A DNA stretch of 64,000 bases from Hyphococcus sp. (GTDB taxonomy: Bacteria > Pseudomonadota > Alphaproteobacteria > Caulobacterales > Parvularculaceae): assembly GCA_028289605.1 (NCBI GenBank), contig JANQON010000001.1, positions 186,001-250,000 of the forward strand, written 5' to 3'. Shown here piece after piece: positions 25,140 to 33,094 of this stretch. How positions within the stretch are numbered: position 1 is the stretch's first letter; every line of letters starts with the position of its first letter. The notes under the pieces were generated by a model, which was given only the letters and a program-made list of their open reading frames with translations, was not told the origin of the DNA and searched no databases. The position numbers and the translations under genes are program-made.

Positions 25140-26711
25140 TTATCCGTTCGCCTGTCCGGCGACAATCGCCGTCAGCTTGGCGACCGCCTCGTCTATCGCC
25201 GTTCGCGATTGCGCCAGTTCCACCCAATCCTGCATCGCGATCTGGGCCGGTTGGGGGAGACGCTTCAGTTCCGATAGCGCTGTTTCCAGGTCGCCGTTCT
25301 TTACCGCAAATTCCGCGCGTGAGATCACTGCGCTCGGCTCGTCTCCAGGTTGCGGCGCGGCAGGGCGAACACTGACGACGCTGGCGGCGCGCGCGGCGTA
25401 CCGTTCCCAGACGCCGTTGGCGTTTTCGCGCCTCGCCACCGCGAGCCCCTCTCGGGCGGCGCCGCGAAACGCGTCATGGATTTCGGCCATGGTTGGGGCG
25501 CCGGCGTCGGCGTAAGCGTGCAGCGTCTCGATTGCATTCGTGTTCGGCGCAAGCCGTGCGAGCGCCGACAAGTCGCCTGAAAAAGGCGCGCCGTCGTTGA
25601 CCGCGCGCGCAACAGCGCTCAGCGCGACGGCGGCCGCGGCGACCGGTGCGTTTTGCGCGGCCCGTTCCAGGGCGGCGTTCTCTTGGCGCAGCGCCGCAAT
25701 CTCCGCTTCCGCCGCGGCGGCGCGGTCGCGCGCTGTCGCCAACGCCAGGACGCTTTCATCGCGTTCACGGCGGGTATCGGCCAGGCTGGCCTCCAGCGCG
25801 GCCTCGCGTTCGCGCGCCTCTGCAAGCGCGTCCTCGAGCGACGCCAAGCGTGTTGGATTCGGTAAGGCGTCGCCGTCCTCAATAGACTGATGCTCCGTAC
25901 TAGGAGCATTGCTCATGTCGACTTCCGGCGTTTCACTCGCGGGCGCCGCCTCAACGTCCTCGAATGCATTCGGCGGCGAGGCGATGTCTTCTGGGGCGTC
26001 GCTGCCGTCTGCGCCGTTGCTCGGAGCGCCCGGAGAGCCGGCGCCATCGTCCGACTCTGAAACTGTCGGGGCGTCGGCCGGCGCTGCGCCGTCCTCCGCT
26101 TGCGTATCGTTCTGGCTTTCGGTGTCGCTTTCCACCTCGAGCGTCAGAGGAACGGGCGCCTCGCTCTGGGTTTCGATAACCGCGTCGGCATCCGCCGCGA
26201 TCGCATCGGCGACGGCGTCTTTCGCGCTTTGGGCCAGGGTTTCGTTGTCGAAATCCTCCGCCGCCGGGAGTTGCGCGTCGGCGTGTTCACGCGGCGTCGC
26301 GTTGGCGGCTGCGTCTTTCGCCGTCTCCACTTGCGTATTGACCAGCTTGTCCTGGGCGTTTGTTTCGTCGCTTTGAACAACGCCAGGGTCCGGATTGGAT
26401 GTTGCGGCCGGCGAAGCCGCGGGATTCTCATCGCGATCGGTGAGATACCAAAACGCGCCTGCGGCGATGGCGGCGAGCGTCAAGCCGACAAAGAACAGAA
26501 CGCCGGGACTGACAAATGACCGCGCAGCGCCGTCGGCTTTGTTTTCAGGTTCCGCTTCCGGCGTCTTGATGACGTCGTCTGCAAACGGGCCGTCCTTGGG
26601 AGCCTCCAAATCGTCAACGATTTCCGCCTCGACCTCCGGAATTGCGTCATCGGATGCTGAGTCCGGATTGGTCTCAGGGTCCGCGTTAGGAGGTTTTTTT
26701 TCATCGGCCAT
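25140..26711 (-). CDS. Mic60/mitofilin-like inner-membrane protein
   Basis: 523 residues in the alphaproteobacterial Mic60 layout: an acidic cytoplasmic N-terminus, one span (about 68-90), a very long Asp/Glu/Ser/Ala-rich linker (about 95-290), a coiled coil (about 290-355) and a C-terminal mitofilin domain with MAEIHDAFRGAAREGLAVARRE and ending in an all-helical lid. The mitochondrial homologue bends cristae membranes at crista junctions; bacterial ones can shape intracytoplasmic membranes. The linker is low-complexity and longer than the conserved parts. Encoded between hemD and hemY, as expected. Confidence 0.88.
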   Translation of the reverse strand: MADEKKPPNADPETNPDSASDDAIPEVEAEIVDDLEAPKDGPFADDVIKTPEAEPENKADGAARSFVSPGVLFFVGLTLAAIAAGAFWYLTDRDENPAASPAATSNPDPGVVQSDETNAQDKLVNTQVETAKDAAANATPREHADAQLPAAEDFDNETLAQSAKDAVADAIAADADAVIETQSEAPVPLTLEVESDTESQNDTQAEDGAAPADAPTVSESDDGAGSPGAPSNGADGSDAPEDIASPPNAFEDVEAAPASETPEVDMSNAPSTEHQSIEDGDALPNPTRLASLEDALAEAREREAALEASLADTRRERDESVLALATARDRAAAAEAEIAALRQENAALERAAQNAPVAAAAVALSAVARAVNDGAPFSGDLSALARLAPNTNAIETLHAYADAGAPTMAEIHDAFRGAAREGLAVARRENANGVWERYAARAASVVSVRPAAPQPGDEPSAVISRAEFAVKNGDLETALSELKRLPQPAQIAMQDWVELAQSRTAIDEAVAKLTAIVAGQANG

Positions 26712-26766
26712 GACGGTCCTCGACGCATCGTCGCTATCGGTTAGTTAAGCCCCCTGCCCGCCCGGC

Positions 26767-27468
26767 TCAAGCGCGGCGCATTAGGAGGTCTATCATGGCG
26801 CCGGCGTTTCTCGCCTGCGCAACAGCGACCGCGCCCCAGCGCGCGTTTGCAGCATGGTCCGCGACGGCTTGGCTCAAACATACCGCCCGGCAACGGCGCA
26901 ACGCCGGCGTTAATCCTGCGCGATCGACCAATTGCACAAACAGACGCGCGGTGCGCGGCGAGAAGAGCGCGACATCGGCCGCGCCGCGGCGCAACGCTTC
27001 AACGGCGAGCGGCGGCAACGCATCAACAGCGTCGGCGTCATAAGCGACAATGCGTTCCGCGGCGACGCCGCGTTCCTGGAGCAGTGAGAGGAGATCGCCC
27101 GCCCTTTCTGATCCGGCGATGTGAATGACGGGACCGGTAAGGCCGGCCGCCGACGCTATGGTCGCGGCCAGCGCGCCGACGTCGCCGCCGGACCCGGTCA
27201 CGTCCGCGAATCCGTGTTCCTCGGCGACCGCCGCGCTCGCCTCCCCAACGCAGAAAACCGGAACGTCTCGGAGGGTGCTGGCCGCTGCAAAGGCGCGCAC
27301 GCCGTTGGCTGACGTGAACGCAAGCCCGTGAAGGGACGTGGGAAGCGAAACCCTGTTCCGAAATCGCACACGCATCAGCGGCGAGACCACCGCGTCGAGG
27401 CCTTTATCGCGACAGGCGTCGGCAAAAACGCCGGCGTCCGGTTCCGGACGCGTGACCACCACGGTCAT
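26767..27468 (-). CDS. hemD: Uroporphyrinogen-III synthase
   Basis: 233-residue enzyme that cyclises and inverts ring D of hydroxymethylbilane. Sequence is weakly conserved in this family, but VVVTRPEPDAG at the start, LAFTSANGVRAF near residue 50, VFCVGEASA, and DVALFSPRTARLF in the second domain are recognisable. First gene of hemD-mic60-hemY. hemC, which usually precedes hemD in alphaproteobacteria, is absent: tsaD starts divergently 136 bases away. Confidence 0.88.
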   Translation of the reverse strand: MTVVVTRPEPDAGVFADACRDKGLDAVVSPLMRVRFRNRVSLPTSLHGLAFTSANGVRAFAAASTLRDVPVFCVGEASAAVAEEHGFADVTGSGGDVGALAATIASAAGLTGPVIHIAGSERAGDLLSLLQERGVAAERIVAYDADAVDALPPLAVEALRRGAADVALFSPRTARLFVQLVDRAGLTPALRRCRAVCLSQAVADHAANARWGAVAVAQARNAGAMIDLLMRRA

Positions 27469-27604
27469 CGGCGGGTCGCCGCGCTTGTCAGGTCAAGCAT
27501 TGCTTTTTCCCTTACTGGTTTCGAACAAGAAACAAGTGCTTCCGACATGGTTGGCCAATCGCCGCCCTTGCATCGAAGGGTGGTTTCGATGTCAAAGCCC
27601 CGTA

Positions 27605-28753
27605 ATGGCAGATCAAGGAAAGCGCAAGGCGGAGGGCGCCGCATCCGGCGGAGAAACGCTCATTCTGGGCCTGGAGACGAGTTGCGACGACACCGCCGCG
27701 GCGATCGTGCGTTGGCGGGCCGATGGATCGCGGCGGATCCTCTCAAACGTGGTGTGGACCGAGCATGACGACCATGCCGCGTATGGCGGCATTGTTCCCG
27801 AAATCGCAGCCAGGAGTCATGTCGAGCGCCTTGACCGCGTCATTGCGCGCTCGCTCGACGAGGCGGGTATGACCATCGATAACGTCGACGCGGTGGCGGC
27901 GACCGCGGGGCCCGGACTCGTGGGAGGCGTCATGGTCGGCCTGACTGCTGGAAAGGCGATCGCCTTGGGACGGGGCATACCGTTGATCCCCATCAACCAC
28001 CTTGAGGGGCACGCACTCTCCGTTCGTATGACGAACTCAGCAGAGTTTCCGTATTTGCTGCTCCTCATTTCCGGCGGTCATACCCAGCTGATTTGGGTTG
28101 AAAACCTGGGCCAATACCACCGCCTCGGCGCCACCATCGACGACGCCGCCGGCGAGGCGTTCGATAAGACGGCGAAATTGCTCGGTCTTGGTCAGCCCGG
28201 CGGTCCCCGGATCGAATCCGCGGCGACCGGCGGCCGCGCAGATCGGTATGACCTTCCCAATCCGCTTGAAAAAAGGGGGGGATGCGACTTTTCCTTTTCC
28301 GGCCTCAAAACAGCAGTGCGCGAGATCGCGACGGGTATGGCCGGCGCCGACGGCCGGTTTGACGGCCAGGATGTTTCAGATCTCGCTGCATCATTCCAGC
28401 TGGCTGTTGCTCGCCATCTGGCCCGTCGGACGGAGCGGGCGATGGATATGGTAGAGGCGCCGGAGGGCGGCGGCAGGCTGGTAGTCGCCGGCGGCGTCGC
28501 CGCGAACTGCGCAATTAGAACGAAATTGAGTGCATTATGCGAACGCAGATCATGGCGTCTCGTCGCGCCGCCGGCGAAGTACTGTACGGACAATGGCGCG
28601 ATGATCGCGTGGGCCGGGGCGGAACGCCTGGCGGCCGGATTGGTCCCCGGTATGGCCGACGCCCTCGCCTTTGCGCCGCGGGCGCGATGGCCGCTGGCCC
28701 CGCCGCCGGCGGGCGGCGAAATCGGCGGCGGCCGCAAAGGGCCGAAAGCCTGA
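27605..28753 (+). CDS. tsaD: tRNA N6-threonylcarbamoyladenosine transferase TsaD
   Basis: 382 residues of the Kae1/Qri7 family; transfers threonylcarbamoyl from the AMP adduct to A37 of ANN-decoding tRNAs with TsaB and TsaE. Seen: ILGLETSCDDTAAAIV, the metal-binding HLEGHALSV, the phosphate loop LLISGGHTQLIWV, FDKTAKLLGLGQPGGP, FSFSGLKTAV and VAGGVAANCAIR. ATG 27605 is chosen from homology. A Pro/Gly/Lys-rich C-terminal extension of about 20 residues is extra. Divergent from hemD. Confidence 0.95.
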   Translation: MADQGKRKAEGAASGGETLILGLETSCDDTAAAIVRWRADGSRRILSNVVWTEHDDHAAYGGIVPEIAARSHVERLDRVIARSLDEAGMTIDNVDAVAATAGPGLVGGVMVGLTAGKAIALGRGIPLIPINHLEGHALSVRMTNSAEFPYLLLLISGGHTQLIWVENLGQYHRLGATIDDAAGEAFDKTAKLLGLGQPGGPRIESAATGGRADRYDLPNPLEKRGGCDFSFSGLKTAVREIATGMAGADGRFDGQDVSDLAASFQLAVARHLARRTERAMDMVEAPEGGGRLVVAGGVAANCAIRTKLSALCERRSWRLVAPPAKYCTDNGAMIAWAGAERLAAGLVPGMADALAFAPRARWPLAPPPAGGEIGGGRKGPKA

Positions 28754-28826
28754 GGGCGAATCCCCCCAGTTTTACATAACTCCCTGATTTGACACTGATA
28801 ATTGCAGCGGGCGTTGCAGTATGGCC

Positions 28827-28867
28827 AAAAAACAAAGCGCGGAAGCCAGGGTGGTGCTTCCGCGCTT
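28827..28867 (-). terminator. Intrinsic terminator of the small-ORF transcript
   Basis: On the minus strand AAGCGCGGAAGC (28867-28856) pairs with GCTTCCGCGCTT (28846-28835) around a 9-base loop, followed directly by TTTGTTTTTT (to 28827). A perfect 12-bp GC-rich stem with a T-run is a strong Rho-independent terminator. There is no such run on the plus side, so it serves the minus-strand unit, not tsaD. Confidence 0.85.
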
Positions 28868-28874
28868 CAGGGGC

Positions 28875-28938
28875 GCTGCAGCGGCGTTAGGGAGGTTAGT
28901 CCTGTAAGGGGGGCACTAGGACTAGACGCCGCCGCAGC
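28875..28938 (-). ncRNA. Structured C-rich 3' UTR element, possible sRNA
   Basis: On the minus-strand RNA, 28938-28926 pairs with 28887-28875 over 13 bp including one G-U pair; on the opposite strand that position would be an A-C mismatch, which supports minus-strand transcription. Inside, TAGTCCT (28924-28918) pairs with AGGACTA (28903-28897). The 14-base apical loop contains six C in a row, and a 9-base bulge reads ACCTCCCTA; both could pair with Shine-Dalgarno sequences. Together with the terminator 8 bases on, this looks like a small RNA made from the 3' end of the small-ORF messenger. Function is inferred only. Confidence 0.55.
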
Positions 28939-28960
28939 TAGGGGTTCGGTGATATTCGCG

Positions 28961-29080
28961 TTAAGCGATAACGCCGCGGGTGGCTAAATCCGCTGCGATG
29001 TAAAGGACGGCGCCGAGGATAGCCGTGAGCGACAGGGTCGCGATCAGCTGAACGGCGGCGTCTTTGAAAGACGTAAACAT
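28961..29080 (-). CDS. Small single-span membrane protein (39 aa)
   Basis: 39 residues: a short amphipathic start MFTSFKDAAVQ, a hydrophobic span LIATLSLTAILGAVLYIAA (about 12-30) and the end DLATRGVIA. GAGGA lies 7 bases before the ATG and a consensus-like promoter (29160-29188) lies upstream, so expression is likely. The structured C-rich element and a strong terminator follow directly. The layout recalls alphaproteobacterial units in which a tiny protein gene is joined to C-rich 3'-UTR sRNAs. No homologous family recognised. Confidence 0.65.
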   Translation of the reverse strand: MFTSFKDAAVQLIATLSLTAILGAVLYIAADLATRGVIA

Positions 29081-29159
29081 GGCAAAGTCCTCATTCTGAT
29101 AACGTTGTTGTTTTTGTTGCACTCAGCGGGAGACGGGTCTCTCTCATCATGCAAGACGC

Positions 29160-29212
29160 TAGATAGGTAAGGGATAAACACTTGTCAATGAACAAATCGC
29201 TAAACGTTCATT
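29160..29212 (-). promoter_or_regulatory. Promoter with a TetR-type dyad for the small-ORF unit
   Basis: Minus-strand TTGACA (29183-29188), 17 bases, TATCTA (29160-29165): a strong housekeeping-type promoter starting transcription near 29153, about 70 bases before the ATG. The dyad AATGAAC (29187-29193) N12 GTTCATT (29206-29212) abuts and overlaps the -35 box, so a bound protein would block polymerase. The neighbouring TetR regulator is the natural candidate. Confidence 0.6.
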
Positions 29213-29355
29213 TTTTAGCCTGAGAAATTCTCGAGATCCTGTGAAAAAACCTAAACCTATTAAAAACAATGGGTTAATCGCAATCAGGCGCAATCAACAT
29301 TAGCACTTCAGCACCACGTATATAGCGTAAGTAACCAATTTTTTGATGGAAAGCT

Positions 29356-29976
29356 CTAGGTGATTGGCTGTTTGCGCTCTGCTCGGCACGCGAACGCATC
29401 AAGAATGAGGTTGAGAACGCCCTCCAACTCCCGGGAAATCGTCTCAAATTCCCCTTCGAAAATGACGCCCGGCCCGGTGAACCGGAAAACGGTGTCCTGA
29501 AGAATGCGCGCCATTCTGAGCGGCTCTTCCTCAATGGCGAACACCCCGGTCTGTTCTCCTTCGGTGAGAATGCGCGCCAGAATCCGTCCTTCGTTCGCCT
29601 CCCATTCAAGCGCCACTTTGGGGCGTTCGGCGATCAGCTCTTGCGAGAGCTCGAACGCTTTGGGCCTGTTGTGAAAGCGGTCATATGCGAAACGGACTTT
29701 TCGCTGAAAGAACTTCCGGAGCTTTTCTGCAGGTTTCAGGCTTGGATCGTCCGAAATCGCCCGCAGGGAGTCAAAAACCTCATTGCGCAAAAGCCGGACA
29801 AAAGTCTCGGCAATGTCCATTTTCGATGGAAAATAACGATAGAGATTGCCAGTGGACATGTTGCAGTCCTCGGCAATCTCAGACATGGTCGTTTTTTTGA
29901 AGCCGTAATGAAGAAATCGGCGGCTCGCCGCGTCGAGTATTTGTTTCGCGGTTTCGTCAAGATGTGACAGCGGCAT
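29356..29976 (-). CDS. TetR/AcrR-family transcriptional regulator
   Basis: 206 residues. The N-terminal helix-turn-helix is clear: ILDAASRRFLHYGFKKTTM then EIAEDCNMSTGNLYRYFPSK (about residues 13-52). The C-terminal ligand-binding half resembles TetR_C groups with KAFELSQELIAERP but cannot name a ligand. It is divergent from gpsA, with an AT-rich promoter between, and reads toward the small-ORF unit whose promoter carries a TetR-like dyad. It probably controls that unit and perhaps itself (inference). Confidence 0.92.
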   Translation of the reverse strand: MPLSHLDETAKQILDAASRRFLHYGFKKTTMSEIAEDCNMSTGNLYRYFPSKMDIAETFVRLLRNEVFDSLRAISDDPSLKPAEKLRKFFQRKVRFAYDRFHNRPKAFELSQELIAERPKVALEWEANEGRILARILTEGEQTGVFAIEEEPLRMARILQDTVFRFTGPGVIFEGEFETISRELEGVLNLILDAFACRAERKQPIT

Positions 29977-30058
29977 AGGCGTCCATAGTCTCGCTGAATA
30001 ATATATAGATCGTTAAATCGTCATTGTACATCCGTCGCGTTTCGCGCGACGTTCCGGT

Positions 30059-31102
30059 ATGGCCGACGCAGACATGAGCGACCCCGTCAAGATCGAAGAC
30101 GCTAAGCCTTTTGACGCCGTCGGCGTTGTCGGCGCCGGCGCTTGGGGCACGGCGCTCGCCGGTCTTGTCGCCGCGAAGGGGGTTGCTACCCGGCTCTGGG
30201 CGCGGGAGGCGGAAGTTGCCAAGGCGATTTCCAGCAAGGGTGAAAACACCGTCTTTTTACCGGGTGTCCGGTTGGACCGGCGACTGCAGGCGACGAACGA
30301 TCTCGCGGAGATGGGCGACATGGAGGCCATACTCCTGGTCGCGCCGGCGCAGCATTTGCGCGCGACCCTCAGCGAACTGATCCATCTGATCGCGCGGGAG
30401 ACTCCCATTGCGATTTGCGCCAAAGGCATCGAGACGACGACCGGCCTCCTCATGACCGAAGTGTTGGCGGAGGTATGGCCGGAAGCGCCGGCGGCGGTTT
30501 TGTCGGGGCCCAGCTTCGCCCGAGACGTCGCCTCGGGACTGCCGACCGCCGTCACCCTGGCGTGTGCGGATGAAGCGCTCGGCGCGCGCTGGATGACCAG
30601 TATCGGCGGCGCACATTTCCGGCCCTACCTCAGCGACGACCTTACCGGCGCCGCGCTTGGCGGCGCGATGAAAAATGTCCTCGCCATCGCCGCCGGCGTC
30701 GTCGTCGGACGCGGCCTCGGAGACAGCGCCCGCGCGGCGCTGATCGCTCGCGGATTTGGCGAGTTTCGCCGACTGGGACTGGCGATCGGCGCCAGGTCTG
30801 AGACCATGGTAGGGCTTTCGGGGCTGGGAGACCTGATCCTGACGGCGTCCTCGGAGCAGTCGCGCAACATGTCGCTCGGAATCGCTCTGGGAAACGGCGA
30901 ACGTCTGTCGACTATTTTGAACAGCCGCAACAGCGTTGCGGAAGGCGTCGCCACCGCCCCCGCAATTGTGTCGCTGGCTCAGAAGACCGGCGTCGAAACG
31001 CCGATCTGCGCCGCCGTCGCCGAGCTGTTGGCGGGCGAAAAGTCAGTGGATGCGCTGATCGAGGAACTGCTTGCGCGTCCGTTCACATCGGAATCGAAAT
31101 AA
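30059..31102 (+). CDS. gpsA: NAD(P)-dependent glycerol-3-phosphate dehydrogenase
   Basis: 347 residues; reduces dihydroxyacetone phosphate to sn-glycerol-3-phosphate for phospholipid synthesis. Rossmann motif GVVGAGAWGTALAGLVA near residue 22, the domain-linking ICAKGIE and VLSGPSFARDVA, catalytic Lys in GGAMKNVLAIAAG, and GLSGLGDLILT. Either ATG 30059 or ATG 30074 may start it; neither has a clear Shine-Dalgarno. In alphaproteobacteria gpsA often lies near tsaD; here the TetR unit sits between them. Confidence 0.95.
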   Translation: MADADMSDPVKIEDAKPFDAVGVVGAGAWGTALAGLVAAKGVATRLWAREAEVAKAISSKGENTVFLPGVRLDRRLQATNDLAEMGDMEAILLVAPAQHLRATLSELIHLIARETPIAICAKGIETTTGLLMTEVLAEVWPEAPAAVLSGPSFARDVASGLPTAVTLACADEALGARWMTSIGGAHFRPYLSDDLTGAALGGAMKNVLAIAAGVVVGRGLGDSARAALIARGFGEFRRLGLAIGARSETMVGLSGLGDLILTASSEQSRNMSLGIALGNGERLSTILNSRNSVAEGVATAPAIVSLAQKTGVETPICAAVAELLAGEKSVDALIEELLARPFTSESK

Positions 31103-31182
31103 CGCCCGGCGCTCCTGGCGTTTGCCTCTCTGCGCGCGCCATGATCGAAAGCGCCCCGTTGCGACGCGCCTCGCTGAAACCG

Positions 31183-31578
31183 TTATGAGCGGCGCCGTTT
31201 ATAGGCCTTGCAGCTGGCTTCATAAGGCCGGGAGGCAAGCCGCGCTTCCCATCCTGCAGTCCAAGCGTCGCCGCCGTCGACGCCTGCGCGGGCGCGACAC
31301 TGCTCGAACCCAGTGCGGTAGTCCGAGGACAGGACATTGATCTTGCCCGCAAGCGAAAACGCTTTGTCGTAGCATTCGCACACAAGATCTGCGTCATTGC
31401 TGGACGCGATCGCCACAGGCCGTAAATCTGCATGCGCGGAAACAGGAACAGCCTCCGGCGCGGTGCGCTGCGCCCCTGACGTAACGGCGCCGGTGTTGGC
31501 GACGGCGAAGACGGCCACGGCGATGACGACAAGCGCCAGAACCCCTCCGAAGAGCGCTTCGATCTGCAGATTACGCAT
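31183..31578 (-). CDS. Hypothetical membrane-anchored protein with conserved-looking cysteines
   Basis: 131 residues, not recognised. One N-terminal span (about 8-27) after MRNLQIEAL, then an extracytoplasmic domain with LVCECYDKAF, a DYRTGFEQCRARAG segment and a C-terminal CKAYKRRR. The four cysteines (C-x-C plus two) could form disulphides in the periplasm. ATG 31578 is chosen because a GGGGA Shine-Dalgarno precedes it; the frame continues upstream without homology features. It is convergent to gpsA. Confidence 0.65.
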   Translation of the reverse strand: MRNLQIEALFGGVLALVVIAVAVFAVANTGAVTSGAQRTAPEAVPVSAHADLRPVAIASSNDADLVCECYDKAFSLAGKINVLSSDYRTGFEQCRARAGVDGGDAWTAGWEARLASRPYEASCKAYKRRRS

Positions 31579-31754
31579 GGTCGATTCCCCTGATACAACG
31601 ACAGCGTCCGGCAATGCGCAACACGCACGCCTCCTCATACCCTAGACCGAACCGCAGCCTTAAAAAAGAGTTAATTCCCCGGCCGGCCGACTGCGCCGAG
31701 CGCTTGACCGCAGGGCGCTGGGCGGGATGATTGTCGCCGAAAAGGCGCACCTCT

Positions 31755-32492
31755 ATGGAAAAATCAACCAGAAGCTGTTTGATCGTGGGGGCTGGAGACG
31801 GTCTCGGGGCGAGCATCGCCCGGGCGTTCGCCGCTGAGGGGCTTACCGTCTGTCTGACCCGGCGGCCGCGCCATTTAGAAACCCTTGAAAGTCTCGCCCG
31901 CGACATCGAGGCGAACGGGGGCGCAGCCCGGGCCTTCGGCGTGGATGCGCGCAATGAAGAAGAGATGGAAAACCTCTTCGCGGTGATTGAGCGCGATATC
32001 GGCCCGCTGGACGTCGTGGTGTTCAACATTGGCGCGAATGTTTTCTTCCCCATCGCGGATACGACCGCCCGCGTTTACGCCAAAGTATGGGAAATGGCGG
32101 CCTTCGCCGGTTTCCTGGCGGGCCGCGAAGCCGCGAAAGTGATGACGCCGCGCGGCGAGGGAACAATCCTGTTCACCGGCGCCACGGCGAGCCAGCGGGG
32201 CGGCGAGGGGTTCTCCGCCTTCGCCGGCGCCAAGCATGCGTTGCGTGCGCTGGCGCAATCGATGGCGCGCGAACTGGGCCCGAAAGGCGTTCACGTCGCC
32301 CATGTGATTGTCGACGGCGCTATCGACGGCGCCTTCGCCCGGGAAAATCTTCCGAATTTCGAAGCGCGCCTGGCGCGCGACGAGATCTTAAAGCCCGATG
32401 AAATCGCGCGGAACTATGTCTGGTTGTGGAAACAGGGACGCAGCGCCTGGACCCATGAACTTGATCTTCGTCCGTGGTCGGAAAAATGGTGA
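31755..32492 (+). CDS. Short-chain dehydrogenase/reductase with Phe at the catalytic Tyr
   Basis: 245 residues with a complete Rossmann start (LIVGAGDGLGASIARAFA) and FNIGAN, the NAG-type motif. At the catalytic site the sequence reads GFSAFAGAKHALR: the usual Tyr of YxxxK is Phe while Lys is kept. Related bacterial proteins share this change, so it is not a local error, and the classical proton-relay mechanism cannot operate. A TTG at 31731 is an upstream alternative start. It probably forms an operon with the isomerase that begins 4 bases after its stop. Confidence 0.85.
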   Translation: MEKSTRSCLIVGAGDGLGASIARAFAAEGLTVCLTRRPRHLETLESLARDIEANGGAARAFGVDARNEEEMENLFAVIERDIGPLDVVVFNIGANVFFPIADTTARVYAKVWEMAAFAGFLAGREAAKVMTPRGEGTILFTGATASQRGGEGFSAFAGAKHALRALAQSMARELGPKGVHVAHVIVDGAIDGAFARENLPNFEARLARDEILKPDEIARNYVWLWKQGRSAWTHELDLRPWSEKW

Positions 32493-32495
32493 ATT

Positions 32496-33086
32496 ATGAC
32501 GAGCATTGATTTCTACTTCGATTTTGCGAGCCCGAATTGTTATCTCGCCTATAAGGCCATGCCGTCTTTTGCGGGGGCGGAAGACGTCAACATCATTCCA
32601 TGCCTTCTGGGCGGCGTGTTCAAAGCCACCGGCAATCAGGCGCCGATGGTCGCTTTCGGCGGGGTCAAAGGAAAACTCGCCTACGAAATGCTGGAAATGC
32701 AGCGGTTCATTGATCGCCACGGACTTGGCGGTTTCAAAATGAACCCGAACTTTCCCATCAACACGCTGGTGCTGATGCGCGGGCTGGTCGCTGTCGGTGA
32801 TGAACAACGCGATGATTACATCAACACCGTGTTAGCCGCGATGTGGGAGAACGAAAAGAACATGAATGACCCCGCCGTCGTCGCCGAAGTCTTGGGCGCC
32901 GCCGGGTTTGACGCGGCGGCGTTGTTGGAGAAAACCCAGGACCCCGCCATAAAGCAAAAGCTTGCGGACCTGACCGCCGCCGCGGTTGAGCGCGGGGTGT
33001 TCGGTTTGCCCGTCTTTTTTGTCGGCGAGGAGATGTTCTTCGGCAAGGAACGCCTCGGCCAAATGGCCGAGGCGGCGGACGCTTAG
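32496..33086 (+). CDS. 2-hydroxychromene-2-carboxylate isomerase family (DsbA-like fold)
   Basis: 196 residues of the kappa-class GST/HCCA isomerase family. DFYFDFASPNCYLAYKAMP at the start is the glutathione-binding region, and FGLPVFFVGEEMFFGKERL at the end is the cis-Pro/C-terminal active-site part. NahD-type enzymes isomerise an aromatic degradation intermediate with glutathione; no aromatic pathway is visible here, so the real substrate may differ. It follows the SDR gene closely, suggesting a shared glutathione- or aldehyde-related step. Confidence 0.85.
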   Translation: MTSIDFYFDFASPNCYLAYKAMPSFAGAEDVNIIPCLLGGVFKATGNQAPMVAFGGVKGKLAYEMLEMQRFIDRHGLGGFKMNPNFPINTLVLMRGLVAVGDEQRDDYINTVLAAMWENEKNMNDPAVVAEVLGAAGFDAAALLEKTQDPAIKQKLADLTAAAVERGVFGLPVFFVGEEMFFGKERLGQMAEAADA

Positions 33087-33094
33087 GCCGACGT

